Below, one piece after another: positions 46,250-54,839 of a DNA stretch of 64,000 bases. The stretch's first letter is position 1. Each line of letters starts with the position of its first letter. Source of the stretch: Candidatus Faecalibacterium gallistercoris (GTDB taxonomy: Bacteria; Bacillota; Clostridia; Oscillospirales; Ruminococcaceae); contig DXBJ01000008.1 in NCBI GenBank assembly GCA_019116585.1, forward strand, positions 56,220 to 120,219, in the 5' to 3' direction. The position numbers and the translations under genes were made by a program. The notes below the pieces were generated by a model. The model worked only from the letters and a program-made list of their open reading frames with translations, searched no databases and was not told the origin of the DNA.

Positions 46250-46825
46250 TCAGGTCCCGTCTAGGCGGATCACCGGCCAGCCCAGGGCCTCGATGGCGGC
46301 GCGGTCGTGGGTGGCCAGCAGGGCGGGCGCCCCGGCGCACCGTGCCCGCAGCAGGGCCGCCGCCTGTTCCATGGCCGCCGGGTCCAGCCCGGTGAAGGGC
46401 TCGTCGAACAGGCGGGTGTCCGCCCTGGCCCAGACCGCCCGCAGCAGGGCCGCCCGCCGCTTCTGCCCGCCCGACAGGCGGGCCGCCGGCAGGGTCAGGG
46501 CATCCCCCGTCATCCCCAGCCGGGCAAAGTCGGCTTCCACCCCGCCCCGCCGGGCCCGGCCGTCGGGCAGGACCAGCAGGACGTTTTCCACCGCCGTGAG
46601 CTGGGGGCAGAGCCTGTCCTCCTGAAAGACGGCGGCCACCCGCCCCGCCCCGGTCACCGAGCCGGCGTCGGGCCGCTCCAGCCCCATCAGGATGCGCAGC
46701 AGGGTGGTCTTGCCCCAGCCGCTGGGGGCCCAGAGCACCGCCGGGCTCTCCACCCGCAGCTCCAGCCCCCGGAACAGGGTGTGCGCCCCAAAGCGCTTGG
46801 TCAAACCTTCGATCTGCAGGGTCAT
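46250..46825 (-). CDS. ABC transporter ATP-binding protein (SsuB/TauB type)
   Basis: 191 residues, short for the family (~230-260), lacking the usual C-terminal extension. Walker A is APSGWGKTT, where Ala replaces the first Gly. The signature is LSGGQKRRAAL, Walker B is DTRLFDEPF, and the switch His is in ATHD. It energises the adjacent permease. Its start overlaps the permease stop by four bases on the minus strand. Confidence 0.88.
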   Translation of the reverse strand: MTLQIEGLTKRFGAHTLFRGLELRVESPAVLWAPSGWGKTTLLRILMGLERPDAGSVTGAGRVAAVFQEDRLCPQLTAVENVLLVLPDGRARRGGVEADFARLGMTGDALTLPAARLSGGQKRRAALLRAVWARADTRLFDEPFTGLDPAAMEQAAALLRARCAGAPALLATHDRAAIEALGWPVIRLDGT

Positions 46826-47637
46826 GCCTCCGCCTCCTGTTCCGGCGCCGCCGCGCCGCAGACCTGCCGCACCGCCCCGTCCAGCAGGGCCAGAAAGACC
46901 CGCTCAAAGGCGGCCGACAGGCAGATGATGACAAAGGTCCAGGCAAACAGCTCCCCGGTGGAGAGGGTGATCTTGGCCCGGTAGAGGGCGTCGCCGATGC
47001 TGCCGTCGGGCAGGCCGATCACTTCGGCGGCCACCCCGCTTTTCCAGCACAGGCCCAGCGCGGTGCGGCAGCCCTCCCGGAAAGCGGGCAGGACCGCCGG
47101 CAGCCAGATGGCCCGCAGCCGGCGCCCCGCCGGGATGCGGAACACCCGCGCCATCTCCAGCAGCTGGACGTCCGCCGAGGCGATGCCGGTGCGCACCGCG
47201 CTGTACAGGACCGGCAGGGCCATCAAAAAGCTGATGAGGATGCTCAGTTCCCGCCCCCGCACCCAGACCAGCGCCAGGATCACAAAGCTGGCCACCGGGG
47301 TGGCCTTCACCAGCTGCATGACGGGGTCCAGCAGCAGCTCCACCGTGCGGGACAGCCGCGCCGCCGCCGCCAGGGCCACGCTGCACCCGCATCCCAGCGC
47401 AAATCCCCCCAGGATCCGCCCGCTGGAAAAGGCGACCCGCCCCCAGAAATCCGCCGTGGGCAGCAGCCGGACCAGAGTGTCCAGCGCCCGCAGGGGGGAC
47501 ACCAGGAACACCTCCTGCCCCACGGCCATGGCCGCCCACTGCCACAGCGCCAGCCAGAAGGCTGCTGCGGCCAGCCGGGCGGGGATGGACTTTTTGGATG
47601 GTTTCAAGCCATCGCCTCCTTCTTTCGATCGTTCCAT
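46822..47637 (-). CDS. ABC transporter permease (SsuC/TauC type)
   Basis: 271 residues, about six membrane segments, of the nitrate/sulfonate/taurine permease family. The EAA-like loop reads ARVFRIPAGRRLRAIWLPAVLPAFREG. It partners with the binding protein upstream and the ATPase downstream. The substrate is unknown; alternatives include sulfonates or thiamine precursors (ThiX-type). Confidence 0.88.
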   Translation of the reverse strand: MERSKEGGDGLKPSKKSIPARLAAAAFWLALWQWAAMAVGQEVFLVSPLRALDTLVRLLPTADFWGRVAFSSGRILGGFALGCGCSVALAAAARLSRTVELLLDPVMQLVKATPVASFVILALVWVRGRELSILISFLMALPVLYSAVRTGIASADVQLLEMARVFRIPAGRRLRAIWLPAVLPAFREGCRTALGLCWKSGVAAEVIGLPDGSIGDALYRAKITLSTGELFAWTFVIICLSAAFERVFLALLDGAVRQVCGAAAPEQEAEA

Positions 47638-47700
47638 AAAGGCAGTATAAACGAAAACGGGACGCCCCGCAAGAGGCGTCCCGCGTATGTTTCGGGAGGG

Positions 47701-48756
47701 TCACATCCAGTAGAACCCGTCGTCCGGCATCGCGCCGCCCACGGCGGCGGGGTCGGCGTCGTACAGCACCTGGGCGTAGCCCGCCACGTCGGCCTTCATC
47801 GCCTCGCCGGTGATGCAGACGATGTTGCACGCGGGCAGGGCGGCCTTGGCAATGGCGGCTTTGGCCACCACGCCCTGCTCCTCGCAGAGGGCGGCGGTGC
47901 CGTCCAGGTCGGCGCCGGCGGCCTCTGCGCTGGCGGCGTAGTCCTCCAGGAAGGCGGCCACCACGTCGGGATGCTCCTCGGCGTAGGCGGTGCGGACCAC
48001 CGTCACCCCGGTGATGAGCTGGGTGTCGCAGACCTTCTCCCACTCGGCGGTCAGGTCCAGGGCCACCCGCAGGGTGTCGTCCTGCATCGAGGCGCTGGTG
48101 ACATAGGGCTGGGGCAGCACCGCAATGGCGTCCTCCGCCACAGCCATCTGGGCGGTGACCTCGGCGGCCTCACTGTAGAACTCGATGGTCACATCCTGGT
48201 CCGGGTCGATGCCGTTCTGGGTCAGGATGTACCGCAGCACATATTCCGGGGTGGTGCCCTTGCCGGTGGACAGGATGGTCCGGCCCGCCAGGTCGGCCAC
48301 CGACTGGACGGTGTCGCCCTTTTCCACCACATACAGCACGCCCAGGGTGTTGACCGCCATCACCTGGATGGCCCCCTCGGTCTTTTGGTAGAGGGTGGCG
48401 GCCAGGTTGGCGGGTATGGCCGCCATATCCAGCTCGCCCTTGGTCAGCAGGGGGACGATCTCGTCCGCCGCACCGTAGAGCTGCAGGTCGTAGCGGAGGT
48501 TGGCGGTGCCCTCCTCCTGCATGGGCAGCAGGTTGACCAGGCCCATGGTGGTGGGGCCCTTCAGGCCCGCGATCCGCACCGGGTCGGCGGTGGAGAGGGT
48601 GTTCTCCTCCGCTTCGGAAGAAGCCGCTTCGGACGAGGCAGCCGCTTCGGACGAATCCGGCGTCGAGGCAGTCGGCCCGCTGGCGACAGGCCCGCCGCAG
48701 GCCGCCAGGCTCAGCAGCAGGGCGGCGGACAGCAGCAGGGAAGCAAGTTTTTTCAT
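47701..48756 (-). CDS. ABC substrate-binding lipoprotein (NitT/TauT type), canonical order
   Basis: 351 residues. A Sec-type lipoprotein signal ends in LSLAACGG, followed by a Ser/Ala/Glu-rich linker and a periplasmic-binding fold in normal lobe order (VRIAGLKGPTTMGLV, GELDMAAIPANLAA, GVLYVVEKGDTVQSVADLAGRTI, TGKGTTPEYVLRYIL). It captures a small solute for the downstream permease and ATPase. The ATG at 48756 has AAGGGG upstream; the track start adds 23 residues. Useful contrast to the two permuted binding proteins in this window. Confidence 0.88.
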   Translation of the reverse strand: MKKLASLLLSAALLLSLAACGGPVASGPTASTPDSSEAAASSEAASSEAEENTLSTADPVRIAGLKGPTTMGLVNLLPMQEEGTANLRYDLQLYGAADEIVPLLTKGELDMAAIPANLAATLYQKTEGAIQVMAVNTLGVLYVVEKGDTVQSVADLAGRTILSTGKGTTPEYVLRYILTQNGIDPDQDVTIEFYSEAAEVTAQMAVAEDAIAVLPQPYVTSASMQDDTLRVALDLTAEWEKVCDTQLITGVTVVRTAYAEEHPDVVAAFLEDYAASAEAAGADLDGTAALCEEQGVVAKAAIAKAALPACNIVCITGEAMKADVAGYAQVLYDADPAAVGGAMPDDGFYWM

Positions 48757-48820
48757 GATCGGAAATCCCCTTCTTTGTAAAATTTTTTCAAAATGCCACA
48801 AAACCATTTGCTTTGCAGCC

Positions 48821-48839
48821 CCCATTCTACTATAATGGG
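48821..48839. promoter_or_regulatory. Inverted repeat in divergent SBP / crp-like region
   Basis: CCCATT-N7-AATGGG containing TATAAT in the 144-base space between the binding-protein gene and the Crp/Fnr gene. Possible operator; not a standard CRP or FNR box. Confidence 0.35.
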
Positions 48840-48900
48840 AGGGAAATTACCGTTGCAGGGGCAACAAAGCCCTTGTTCGCTGCAGGACAGGAACCGCCTT

Positions 48901-49578
48901 ATGGACGACTTTGCCATTTTACAATCCACGCCCCTTTTCCGGGGGCTGAGCGCCGAGGCCCTGGTCCGGCTTCTGGACCGGCTGGGGGCGGTGCGGCGCA
49001 GCTATATCCGGGGGGCGGTGCTGGTCCGGGCCGGCCAGCCCAGCCACAGCGTGGGGGTCATCCTGGCCGGGTCCATCGAGGCGGCACGGCTGGCCCCCGA
49101 CGGCAGCCGCCTGCCCATCACCCGGATGGGGCCGGGCGGGGTGTTTGGGGACGTGCTGGGCGGCTCCAGCCTGACCAGCCCGGTCACCGTGACCGCCCGC
49201 ACCTCCTGCGAGGTGCTGCTGATCCCCTACGACCGGCTGCTCCGCCCCGACGGCAGCGCCGCCGGGCAGCTGGTGCTGCAAAACCTGGTGCGGACCATCA
49301 GCGACAAATATTTCCTGCTGGCGCGGCGGGTGGACCTGCTTTTGCTGCACAGCCTGCGGGCCAAGGTCTCGGCCTATCTGCTGGCCGAAGCCGAGCGGGC
49401 CGGGCAGCTGACCTTCCGCATCCCCTTCACCCGGGCGCAGCTGGCTGACTATCTGAACTGCGACCGCAGCGCCCTGAGCCGCGAACTGAGCCGGATGCAG
49501 CGGGAGGGCCTGCTGGATACCTACCGCAGCAGCTTCAAGCTGCTGCAGCCCGACGCACTGCGCAAATTGTCCCAATAA
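48901..49578 (+). CDS. Crp/Fnr-family transcriptional regulator
   Basis: 225 residues. An N-terminal cyclic-nucleotide-binding-like domain (LFRGLSAEALVRLLDRLG ... GSIEAARLAPDGSRLPI) is followed by a dimer helix and a C-terminal HTH (FTRAQLADYLNCDRSALSRELSRMQREGLL). There is no N-terminal Cys cluster, so it is not an iron-sulfur FNR. It diverges from the ABC binding protein and probably controls it. The start at 48901 is preferred to the track start, which lies inside the intergenic repeat. Confidence 0.88.
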   Translation: MDDFAILQSTPLFRGLSAEALVRLLDRLGAVRRSYIRGAVLVRAGQPSHSVGVILAGSIEAARLAPDGSRLPITRMGPGGVFGDVLGGSSLTSPVTVTARTSCEVLLIPYDRLLRPDGSAAGQLVLQNLVRTISDKYFLLARRVDLLLLHSLRAKVSAYLLAEAERAGQLTFRIPFTRAQLADYLNCDRSALSRELSRMQREGLLDTYRSSFKLLQPDALRKLSQ

Positions 49579-49634
49579 CGCGGCCGCCCTCCCCTGCCGG
49601 GCGGCGGGCCGGAGCGCCGCGAAAGGAGCTTATC

Positions 49635-50615
49635 ATGACTGCAAAACCCATCCTTTGGATCGTCATCCCCTGCTACAACGAGCAGGAGGTCCTGCCCATC
49701 ACTGCGCCGCAGTTTTTGCAGAAGGTGCAAGACCTGGCCGCGGCGGGCCTGGTGAGCGGCAAAAGCCGGATCTGCTTTGTGAACGACGGCAGCCGGGACG
49801 CCACCTGGCAGCTGATCTGCCAGTTTGCCCGCCAGGACGAGCACTACATCGGCATCAGCCAGAGCCGCAACCGGGGCCACCAGGCCGCCGTGCTGGCCGG
49901 GCTGATGGAGGCCCGGGACAACGGCGCGGACGTGACCATCTCCATCGACTGCGACGGCCAGGACGACATCAACGCCATGGACGAGATGGTCCGCAAATAC
50001 CTGGCCGGGGCCGAGGTGGTCTACGGGGTGCGCAGCCGCCGGGACACCGACACCTTTTTCAAGCGCTTCACCGCCGAGGGCTTTTATCACCTGATGAACC
50101 TGCTGGGGGCGGACATCGTGTTCAACCACGCCGACTACCGCCTGATCAGCAGCCGGGTGCTGGACAGTTTTGCCAGCTACCACGAGGTGAACATCTTCCT
50201 GCGGGGGATGGTGCCCCTGGTGGGCTTTGCCAGCGACACGGTATCGTACGAGCGCCACGAGCGCCTGGCCGGGGAGAGCCACTATCCCCTGTCCAAAATG
50301 CTGGCCCTCGCCTTTGACGGCATCACCAGCCTGTCCAACAAGCCCATCCGGCTCATCACCGGCATCGGGATGCTGTTCAGCATCCTCAGCTTCATCGGGG
50401 TGGTGTGGGCGGTCATCGGGGCGCTGATGGGCAGCACGGTGGCCGGCTGGGCCAGCACCGTCTGCATCGTCTGCCTGATGGGGGGCATCCAGCTGGTCTG
50501 CCTGGGGGTCATCGGGGAGTACATCGGCAAGATCTATATGGAGACCAAAGCCCGGCCCCGCTACATCATCAGCGAGCGGACCTGGGCCCCCTACGAAAGG
50601 AAGTACCACGGATGA
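49635..50615 (+). CDS. GT2 glycosyltransferase (GtrB/DPM1-like)
   Basis: 326 residues. The catalytic GT-A domain shows IVIPCYNEQEVLP, VNDGSRDATW and SIDCDGQDD (DxD). Two C-terminal membrane helices (LITGIGMLFSILSFIGVVWAV and a second near residue 280) identify the polyprenyl-phosphate glycosyltransferase type. It transfers a sugar from a nucleotide to a lipid carrier. Its stop overlaps the flavin reductase start (ATGA). AAAGGAG precedes the ATG. Confidence 0.9.
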   Translation: MTAKPILWIVIPCYNEQEVLPITAPQFLQKVQDLAAAGLVSGKSRICFVNDGSRDATWQLICQFARQDEHYIGISQSRNRGHQAAVLAGLMEARDNGADVTISIDCDGQDDINAMDEMVRKYLAGAEVVYGVRSRRDTDTFFKRFTAEGFYHLMNLLGADIVFNHADYRLISSRVLDSFASYHEVNIFLRGMVPLVGFASDTVSYERHERLAGESHYPLSKMLALAFDGITSLSNKPIRLITGIGMLFSILSFIGVVWAVIGALMGSTVAGWASTVCIVCLMGGIQLVCLGVIGEYIGKIYMETKARPRYIISERTWAPYERKYHG

Positions 50616-51235
50616 CGAAACAAAGCTGGAAGGGCTCGGCCCTTTTGAACCCGGTGCCGCCGGTGCTGGTATCCTGCGGCAGCCTGGAAAAGCCCAACCT
50701 CATCACGGTGGGCTGGGCGGGCACCGTCTGCACCCGGCCGCCCATGGTGTCCATCAGCCTGCGGCCCGAGCGGTACAGCTACGGCCTCATCAAGGCCAGC
50801 GGCCTGTTCGCCCTCAACCTGCCCACCGAGGCCCTGGTCCGGGCGGTGGACTGGTGCGGGGTCAAAAGCGGGCGGGATGTGGACAAATTTGCCGTCCTGG
50901 GCCTGCACGCCGGGCCGGGGACGGTCCATCCCGGCTGCCCCATCCTGGCCGAGAGCCCCCTGGCCCTGGAGTGCCGGGTGACCCAGACCATCCCCCTGGG
51001 CAGCCACGAGCTGTTTTTGGCCGAGGTGGCGGGGGTGCTGGTGGACGAGGACCTGCTGGACGATGCAGGCCGCCTGTGCCTGGACCGGGCCCGCCTGATC
51101 GCCTACAGCCACGGGGAATACCGGGCCCTGGGGCGGCAGCTGGGCACCTTTGGCTACACGGTGAAAAAGCGCCCTCTCCGCCGCGGTGTGAAAAGCCGCG
51201 GCGCCTCCCCCGCAAGGGCGGGAGGCAAACCATAA
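50612..51235 (+). CDS. Flavin reductase-like FMN-binding protein
   Basis: 207 residues of the flavin reductase/DIM6-NTAB fold. FMN-contact motifs include NLITVGWAGTVCTRPPMVSISLRPERYSYGLI and the later DKFAVLGLHAGPG. Members bind FMN and reduce it with NAD(P)H or act as small oxidoreductases. The last ~25 residues are basic and Gly/Ala-rich and fall in a repeat-like GC-rich stretch. Co-translated with the GT2 gene, although no functional link is evident. Confidence 0.85.
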   Translation: MTKQSWKGSALLNPVPPVLVSCGSLEKPNLITVGWAGTVCTRPPMVSISLRPERYSYGLIKASGLFALNLPTEALVRAVDWCGVKSGRDVDKFAVLGLHAGPGTVHPGCPILAESPLALECRVTQTIPLGSHELFLAEVAGVLVDEDLLDDAGRLCLDRARLIAYSHGEYRALGRQLGTFGYTVKKRPLRRGVKSRGASPARAGGKP

Positions 51236-51307
51236 ACCGACGGGCTCCTCCCCGGCTCTCCCGCGTGCGGGCAGGCCGGGGAGCGAAGCGAGACTGCGAG
51301 GAAAACG

Positions 51308-52093
51308 ATGTCTGACATCCAGCTTTATCCCGACGGCGAGCAGCGCCGCCGGATCATGGATTTTATCATGGCGGCAGGCCAGACCCTGCTGGAAAACGGG
51401 GCCGAAGTGTTCCGGGTCGAGCAGACCATGCAGATCATGGCCCGCAGCCTCCATCTGCGGGAGTTCCACGTCTATGTGCTGACCAACGGCATCTTCGCCT
51501 CGGCGGGCACCGCCGAGATCAGCGAGGTGCGCAACGTCCCCGACCGGACCATCCATCTGGGCCGGGTGGCGGCGGTGAACGAACTGTCCCGCGAACTGGC
51601 CGAGGGCCGGGTGGGCCTGGCCGAAGCCGAGCTGCAGCTGGCCGCGGCCCGGCGCATCCCCTTCCCCGGGGCGGCCGCCCAGATCCTGAGCGGGACGGTG
51701 GGCTCGGCAGCCTTTGCCCTGATGTTCGGCGGGGGCCTGGCCGAGGCGGCGGCCGCCGCCCTTGCGGGGTGCACCGTCAGCGTCTACCTGTGGGCCTGCA
51801 GGCGGCTGCCCGCCCTCTTTCTCAAGCTGACCGGCGCAGGGCTCATCACCCTGGTCTGCATCCTGGCCTGCGGGGTGCTGGCCGCCAGCGTCAACCACGC
51901 CGCCATCGGCGCGTTGATGATCCTGACCCCCGGCGTCGCCTTCACCATGTCCATCCGGGATTTTGTCAAAGGGGACTACCTCTCGGGCACCATCCGGCTG
52001 ATCGACGCGGTGCTGGTGGCCGCCTGCCTGGCCTGCGGGGCCGGCCTGGTGCTGCGGGTCCACACTCTGCTGACGGGGGTAACGGTGGTATGA
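51308..52093 (+). CDS. Threonine/serine exporter ThrE, N-terminal module
   Basis: 261 residues. The soluble N-terminal part (IMDFIMAAGQTLLENGAEVFRVEQTM, then VLTNGIFAS) and about five membrane segments match the DUF1212 half of ThrE exporters. The complete exporter needs the DUF3815 half encoded next; the four-base ATGA overlap supports a two-subunit complex. It likely exports threonine, serine or short peptides. Confidence 0.85.
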   Translation: MSDIQLYPDGEQRRRIMDFIMAAGQTLLENGAEVFRVEQTMQIMARSLHLREFHVYVLTNGIFASAGTAEISEVRNVPDRTIHLGRVAAVNELSRELAEGRVGLAEAELQLAAARRIPFPGAAAQILSGTVGSAAFALMFGGGLAEAAAAALAGCTVSVYLWACRRLPALFLKLTGAGLITLVCILACGVLAASVNHAAIGALMILTPGVAFTMSIRDFVKGDYLSGTIRLIDAVLVAACLACGAGLVLRVHTLLTGVTVV

Positions 52094-52539
52094 CGGGCGC
52101 ACAGTTGTTCGAGCTGCTGCGGCAGTTTTTGCTGGGCGGGGTGGGCACTCTGTGCTTCGGGATGCTGTTCGGCATCCCCCGCCCCTGCTACCTGGCCTGC
52201 GCCGCCACCGGCGCCGTGGGCTGGCTGACCTACGAGCTGGCCGTGATGCTGGGGGTCGGCGCGGTGACCGCCAACCTGCTGGCCGTCATCCCCCTGACCC
52301 TGCTGGCCCGGCTGTTTGCCATCGGGCTCAAAGCGCCGGTGACGGTGTTTTTGCTGTGCGGCATCTTTCCGCTGGTGCCGGGGGCGGGCATCTACTATAC
52401 CGCCTATTACTTCATCCAGAACGACAACGTCCAGATGGCCGCCTCCGCCGCCGACACCGTCAAGATCGCGGCCGCCCTGGCCATCGGCATCTCGCTGGTG
52501 CTGGGCCTGCCCCTGCCCCAGCAGAAGAAAAGGCCTTGA
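52090..52539 (+). CDS. Threonine/serine exporter ThrE, C-terminal module
   Basis: 149 residues, about four hydrophobic segments, corresponding to the DUF3815 half of ThrE (LAVIPLTLLARLFAIGLKAPVTVFLLCGIFPLVPGAGIYY is the recognisable core). Starts at ATG 52090, overlapping the previous stop. The -35 of the methionine T-box promoter overlaps its own stop codon. Confidence 0.85.
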   Translation: MTGAQLFELLRQFLLGGVGTLCFGMLFGIPRPCYLACAATGAVGWLTYELAVMLGVGAVTANLLAVIPLTLLARLFAIGLKAPVTVFLLCGIFPLVPGAGIYYTAYYFIQNDNVQMAASAADTVKIAAALAIGISLVLGLPLPQQKKRP

Positions 52540-52564
52540 CAAACCGGCGCGGGCGGGCTACAAT
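52536..52564 (+). promoter_or_regulatory. Promoter of methionine T-box operon
   Basis: TTGACA and TACAAT with a 17-base spacer, near-perfect consensus, starting within the ThrE stop codon. Confidence 0.85.
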
Positions 52565-52574
52565 AAAACACGAT

Positions 52575-52885
52575 ATCACAAAACCGGCTGTGAAGAGAAG
52601 AGTAAGCCCTCGCATTGACCTCAACCAGAGAGCCTGGCAGGTGGGAGCAGGCGGGGAACAGGGGGCTGAAAATGGTCTCGGAGCTGCGCAGGCGAGAGGC
52701 AAGAGCCACAAGCCTGCGACGGGTGCGCCCGTTACAGCGTCCGGCTGTACGCAGGCCCCCGGGCCCTGCCGCAGCGCTGAGGCCGCGCCCCGCAAGGGGC
52801 CGGTGAAACAAGGTGGTACCACGGAAGCATTCTGGCTCCCGTCCTTGCAGGTGTCTTTCTACCTGTGGGGACGGGAGCTTTTCTC
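52575..52885 (+). ncRNA. T-box leader (probable Met specifier)
   Basis: About 310-base leader with the T-box signature AAGGTGGTACCACGG at 52810-52824. A terminator stem (GGCTCCCGTCC ... GGGACGGGAGC, then TTTTCTCTTT) follows at 52834-52884. In stem I the segment GCTGAAAATGGTCTCGG places ATG in the specifier position, which fits uncharged tRNA-Met as the signal and the downstream metQNI genes. Stem I assignment is by eye. Confidence 0.88.
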
Positions 52886-52934
52886 TTTCCGTCCGTTCAC
52901 ACACGAAGCGTCAACACGAAAAAGGAGCGTCATT

Positions 52935-53804
52935 ATGAACAAGATCACCCGCCGCGCATTCCTGCAAGTCACCGGCCTGACCGCCGCGGCCGCCGCCCTC
53001 TCCGCCTGCTCGGGCGGGTCGGGCAGCAGCGCCGGCTTCCACGTGGCCGTCCCCAACGACACCACCAACGAGGCCCGCGCCCTCCAGCTGCTGGAAAAGA
53101 ACGGCTTCTTCACCCTGAAGGAAGGGGCCGGCATCACCGCCACCAAGAACGACATCGCGGACAACCCCCTCAACATCACCATCGACGAGGTGGAGGCCGC
53201 CCAGGTGCCCAACGTCCTGCAGGACGAGGACTACGCCGTCATCAACTCCAACTACGCCATCGCCGCCGGGCTGGACCCCATGACCCAGGCCCTGGCCATG
53301 GAGGACGGCACCTCCAGCTACGTCAACGTGCTGGTCTGCAAAGAGGGCAACGAAAACGACCCCCGCATCAAGGCCCTGGCCGCCGCGCTGGAAAGCCAGC
53401 AGGTGAAGGACTTTATGCTGGAGCAGTACGGCGGCGCGGTGGTGTCGGTGGTGGAGAACCCCACCGACGGCTACGACCCCGAAGTGGACTACGACGCCCT
53501 GGCCGGCCAGACCGTGAGCTGCGCCGCCACCCCCGCCCCCCACTGCGAAGTGCTGGAGGTCTGCGTGCCCATCCTGGAGGCCAAGGGCATCACCCTGGAC
53601 ATCCAGGAATTTGACGACTACATCATCCCCAACAACGTGGTCGAGGACGGCACGGTGGACACCAACTACTTCCAGCACCAGCCCTACCTGGACGACTTCA
53701 ACGAGCAGAACGGCACCCACCTGGTCACCGTTGCCGGCATCCACGTCGAGCCCATGGGCATCTACGGCGGCAAGCAGACCAGCCTCGACCCCATCCAGGG
53801 CTGA
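52935..53804 (+). CDS. metQ: MetQ-type methionine-binding lipoprotein, circularly permuted
   Basis: 289 residues of the NlpA/MetQ family, but in permuted order. A twin-arginine-like lipoprotein signal (KITRRAFLQV, ending LSAC at Cys25) leads straight into the normally C-terminal lobe (VAVPNDTTNEARALQLLEK at ~37, ending YGGAVVSVV at ~170). A ~20-residue linker follows, then the normally N-terminal lobe (CAATPAPHCEVLEV at ~195, NYFQHQPYLDDFNEQNGT, HVEPMGIYGGKQTSLD) ends the protein. Both lobes and the full family length are present, so it is likely functional. It is the first gene after a Met T-box. Confidence 0.93.
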   Translation: MNKITRRAFLQVTGLTAAAAALSACSGGSGSSAGFHVAVPNDTTNEARALQLLEKNGFFTLKEGAGITATKNDIADNPLNITIDEVEAAQVPNVLQDEDYAVINSNYAIAAGLDPMTQALAMEDGTSSYVNVLVCKEGNENDPRIKALAAALESQQVKDFMLEQYGGAVVSVVENPTDGYDPEVDYDALAGQTVSCAATPAPHCEVLEVCVPILEAKGITLDIQEFDDYIIPNNVVEDGTVDTNYFQHQPYLDDFNEQNGTHLVTVAGIHVEPMGIYGGKQTSLDPIQG

Positions 53805-53825
53805 TAGACACCGGAGGACCCCGCT

Positions 53826-54839
53826 GTGATCGAACTGAAACATCTGTCCAAGACCTTCCAGATGAAGGACGGCGCCGTCCAGGCGCTGCGGGACATCAAC
53901 CTGACCATCCCCGACGGGATGATCTACGGCATCATCGGGATGTCGGGGGCCGGCAAAAGCACCCTGGTCCGCTGCATCAACCTGCTGGAGCGCCCCACCG
54001 AGGGCCAGGTGGTCATCGACGGCACCGAGATGCAGTCCCTGACCCCCGCCCAGCTGCGCCAGCGCCGGCAGAAGATCGCCATGATCTTCCAGCAGTTCAA
54101 CCTGCTGATGCAGCGCAGCTGCCTGGCCAACGTCTGTTTCCCCATGGAGCTGGCCGGCGTGAAAAAGGCCGACGCCGAAAAACGGGCCCGGGAGCTGCTG
54201 CAGACGGTGGGCCTGCCCGACAAGGCCGGCGCCTACCCCGCCCAGCTGTCGGGCGGCCAGCGCCAGCGGGTGGCCATCGCCCGGGCCCTGGCCACCGACC
54301 CCAAGGTGCTGCTGTGCGACGAGGCCACCAGCGCCCTGGACCCCGACACCACCCGCTCCATCCTGGGGCTGATCCGCGAGATCAACCAGAAGATGGGGAT
54401 CACGGTGGTGGTCATCACCCACCAGATGAGCGTGGTGGAGGCCATCTGCGACCGGGTCGCCATCCTGGACGGCGGCCAGGTGGTGGAGGAGGGCACGGTG
54501 CAGGAGATCTTTGCCAAGCCCAAGACCGCCGCGGCCCGCCGCCTGGTGGCCCCCGGCGGCGGCAAGGCCTCCCGGGAGCTGGCCTCCTTTGCCCCCGACG
54601 ACCACGTCATCCGCCTGACCTTCAACGGTTCTTCCACCGAAAAGCCCCTGGTGGCCTCCCTGGCCACCGAGACAGGCATCCTGGTCAGCGTCCTGAGCGC
54701 CGACACCCGCGACCTGAACCAGAAGTGTTTCGGCAGTATGCTGCTGCGCCTGCCCCGCGACGTAGCCGAAGCCCGCCGGGCCATGGAGTACATCCGCACC
54801 CAGCCCGGCGTGACCGTTGAGGAGGTGACCGGCCTGTGA
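53826..54839 (+). CDS. metN: Methionine ABC transporter ATP-binding protein
   Basis: 337 residues. The ATPase domain has Walker A GMSGAGKST, signature LSGGQRQRVAIARA, Walker B VLLCDEATSALD and switch His in VITHQMS. The C-terminal ~80 residues (VIRLTFNGSS ... VLSADTRDLNQKCFGSMLLRL) are the NIL/ACT-like domain by which methionine inhibits transport in MetN. The start is GTG at 53826 after GGAGGACC. The stop overlaps metI. Confidence 0.95.
   Translation: MIELKHLSKTFQMKDGAVQALRDINLTIPDGMIYGIIGMSGAGKSTLVRCINLLERPTEGQVVIDGTEMQSLTPAQLRQRRQKIAMIFQQFNLLMQRSCLANVCFPMELAGVKKADAEKRARELLQTVGLPDKAGAYPAQLSGGQRQRVAIARALATDPKVLLCDEATSALDPDTTRSILGLIREINQKMGITVVVITHQMSVVEAICDRVAILDGGQVVEEGTVQEIFAKPKTAAARRLVAPGGGKASRELASFAPDDHVIRLTFNGSSTEKPLVASLATETGILVSVLSADTRDLNQKCFGSMLLRLPRDVAEARRAMEYIRTQPGVTVEEVTGL

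Noticed and set aside
52935-53804. Frameshift, duplication or gene fusion as explanation for the MetQ order
   Set aside because: One continuous frame of normal family length holds each conserved block exactly once; only their order differs.
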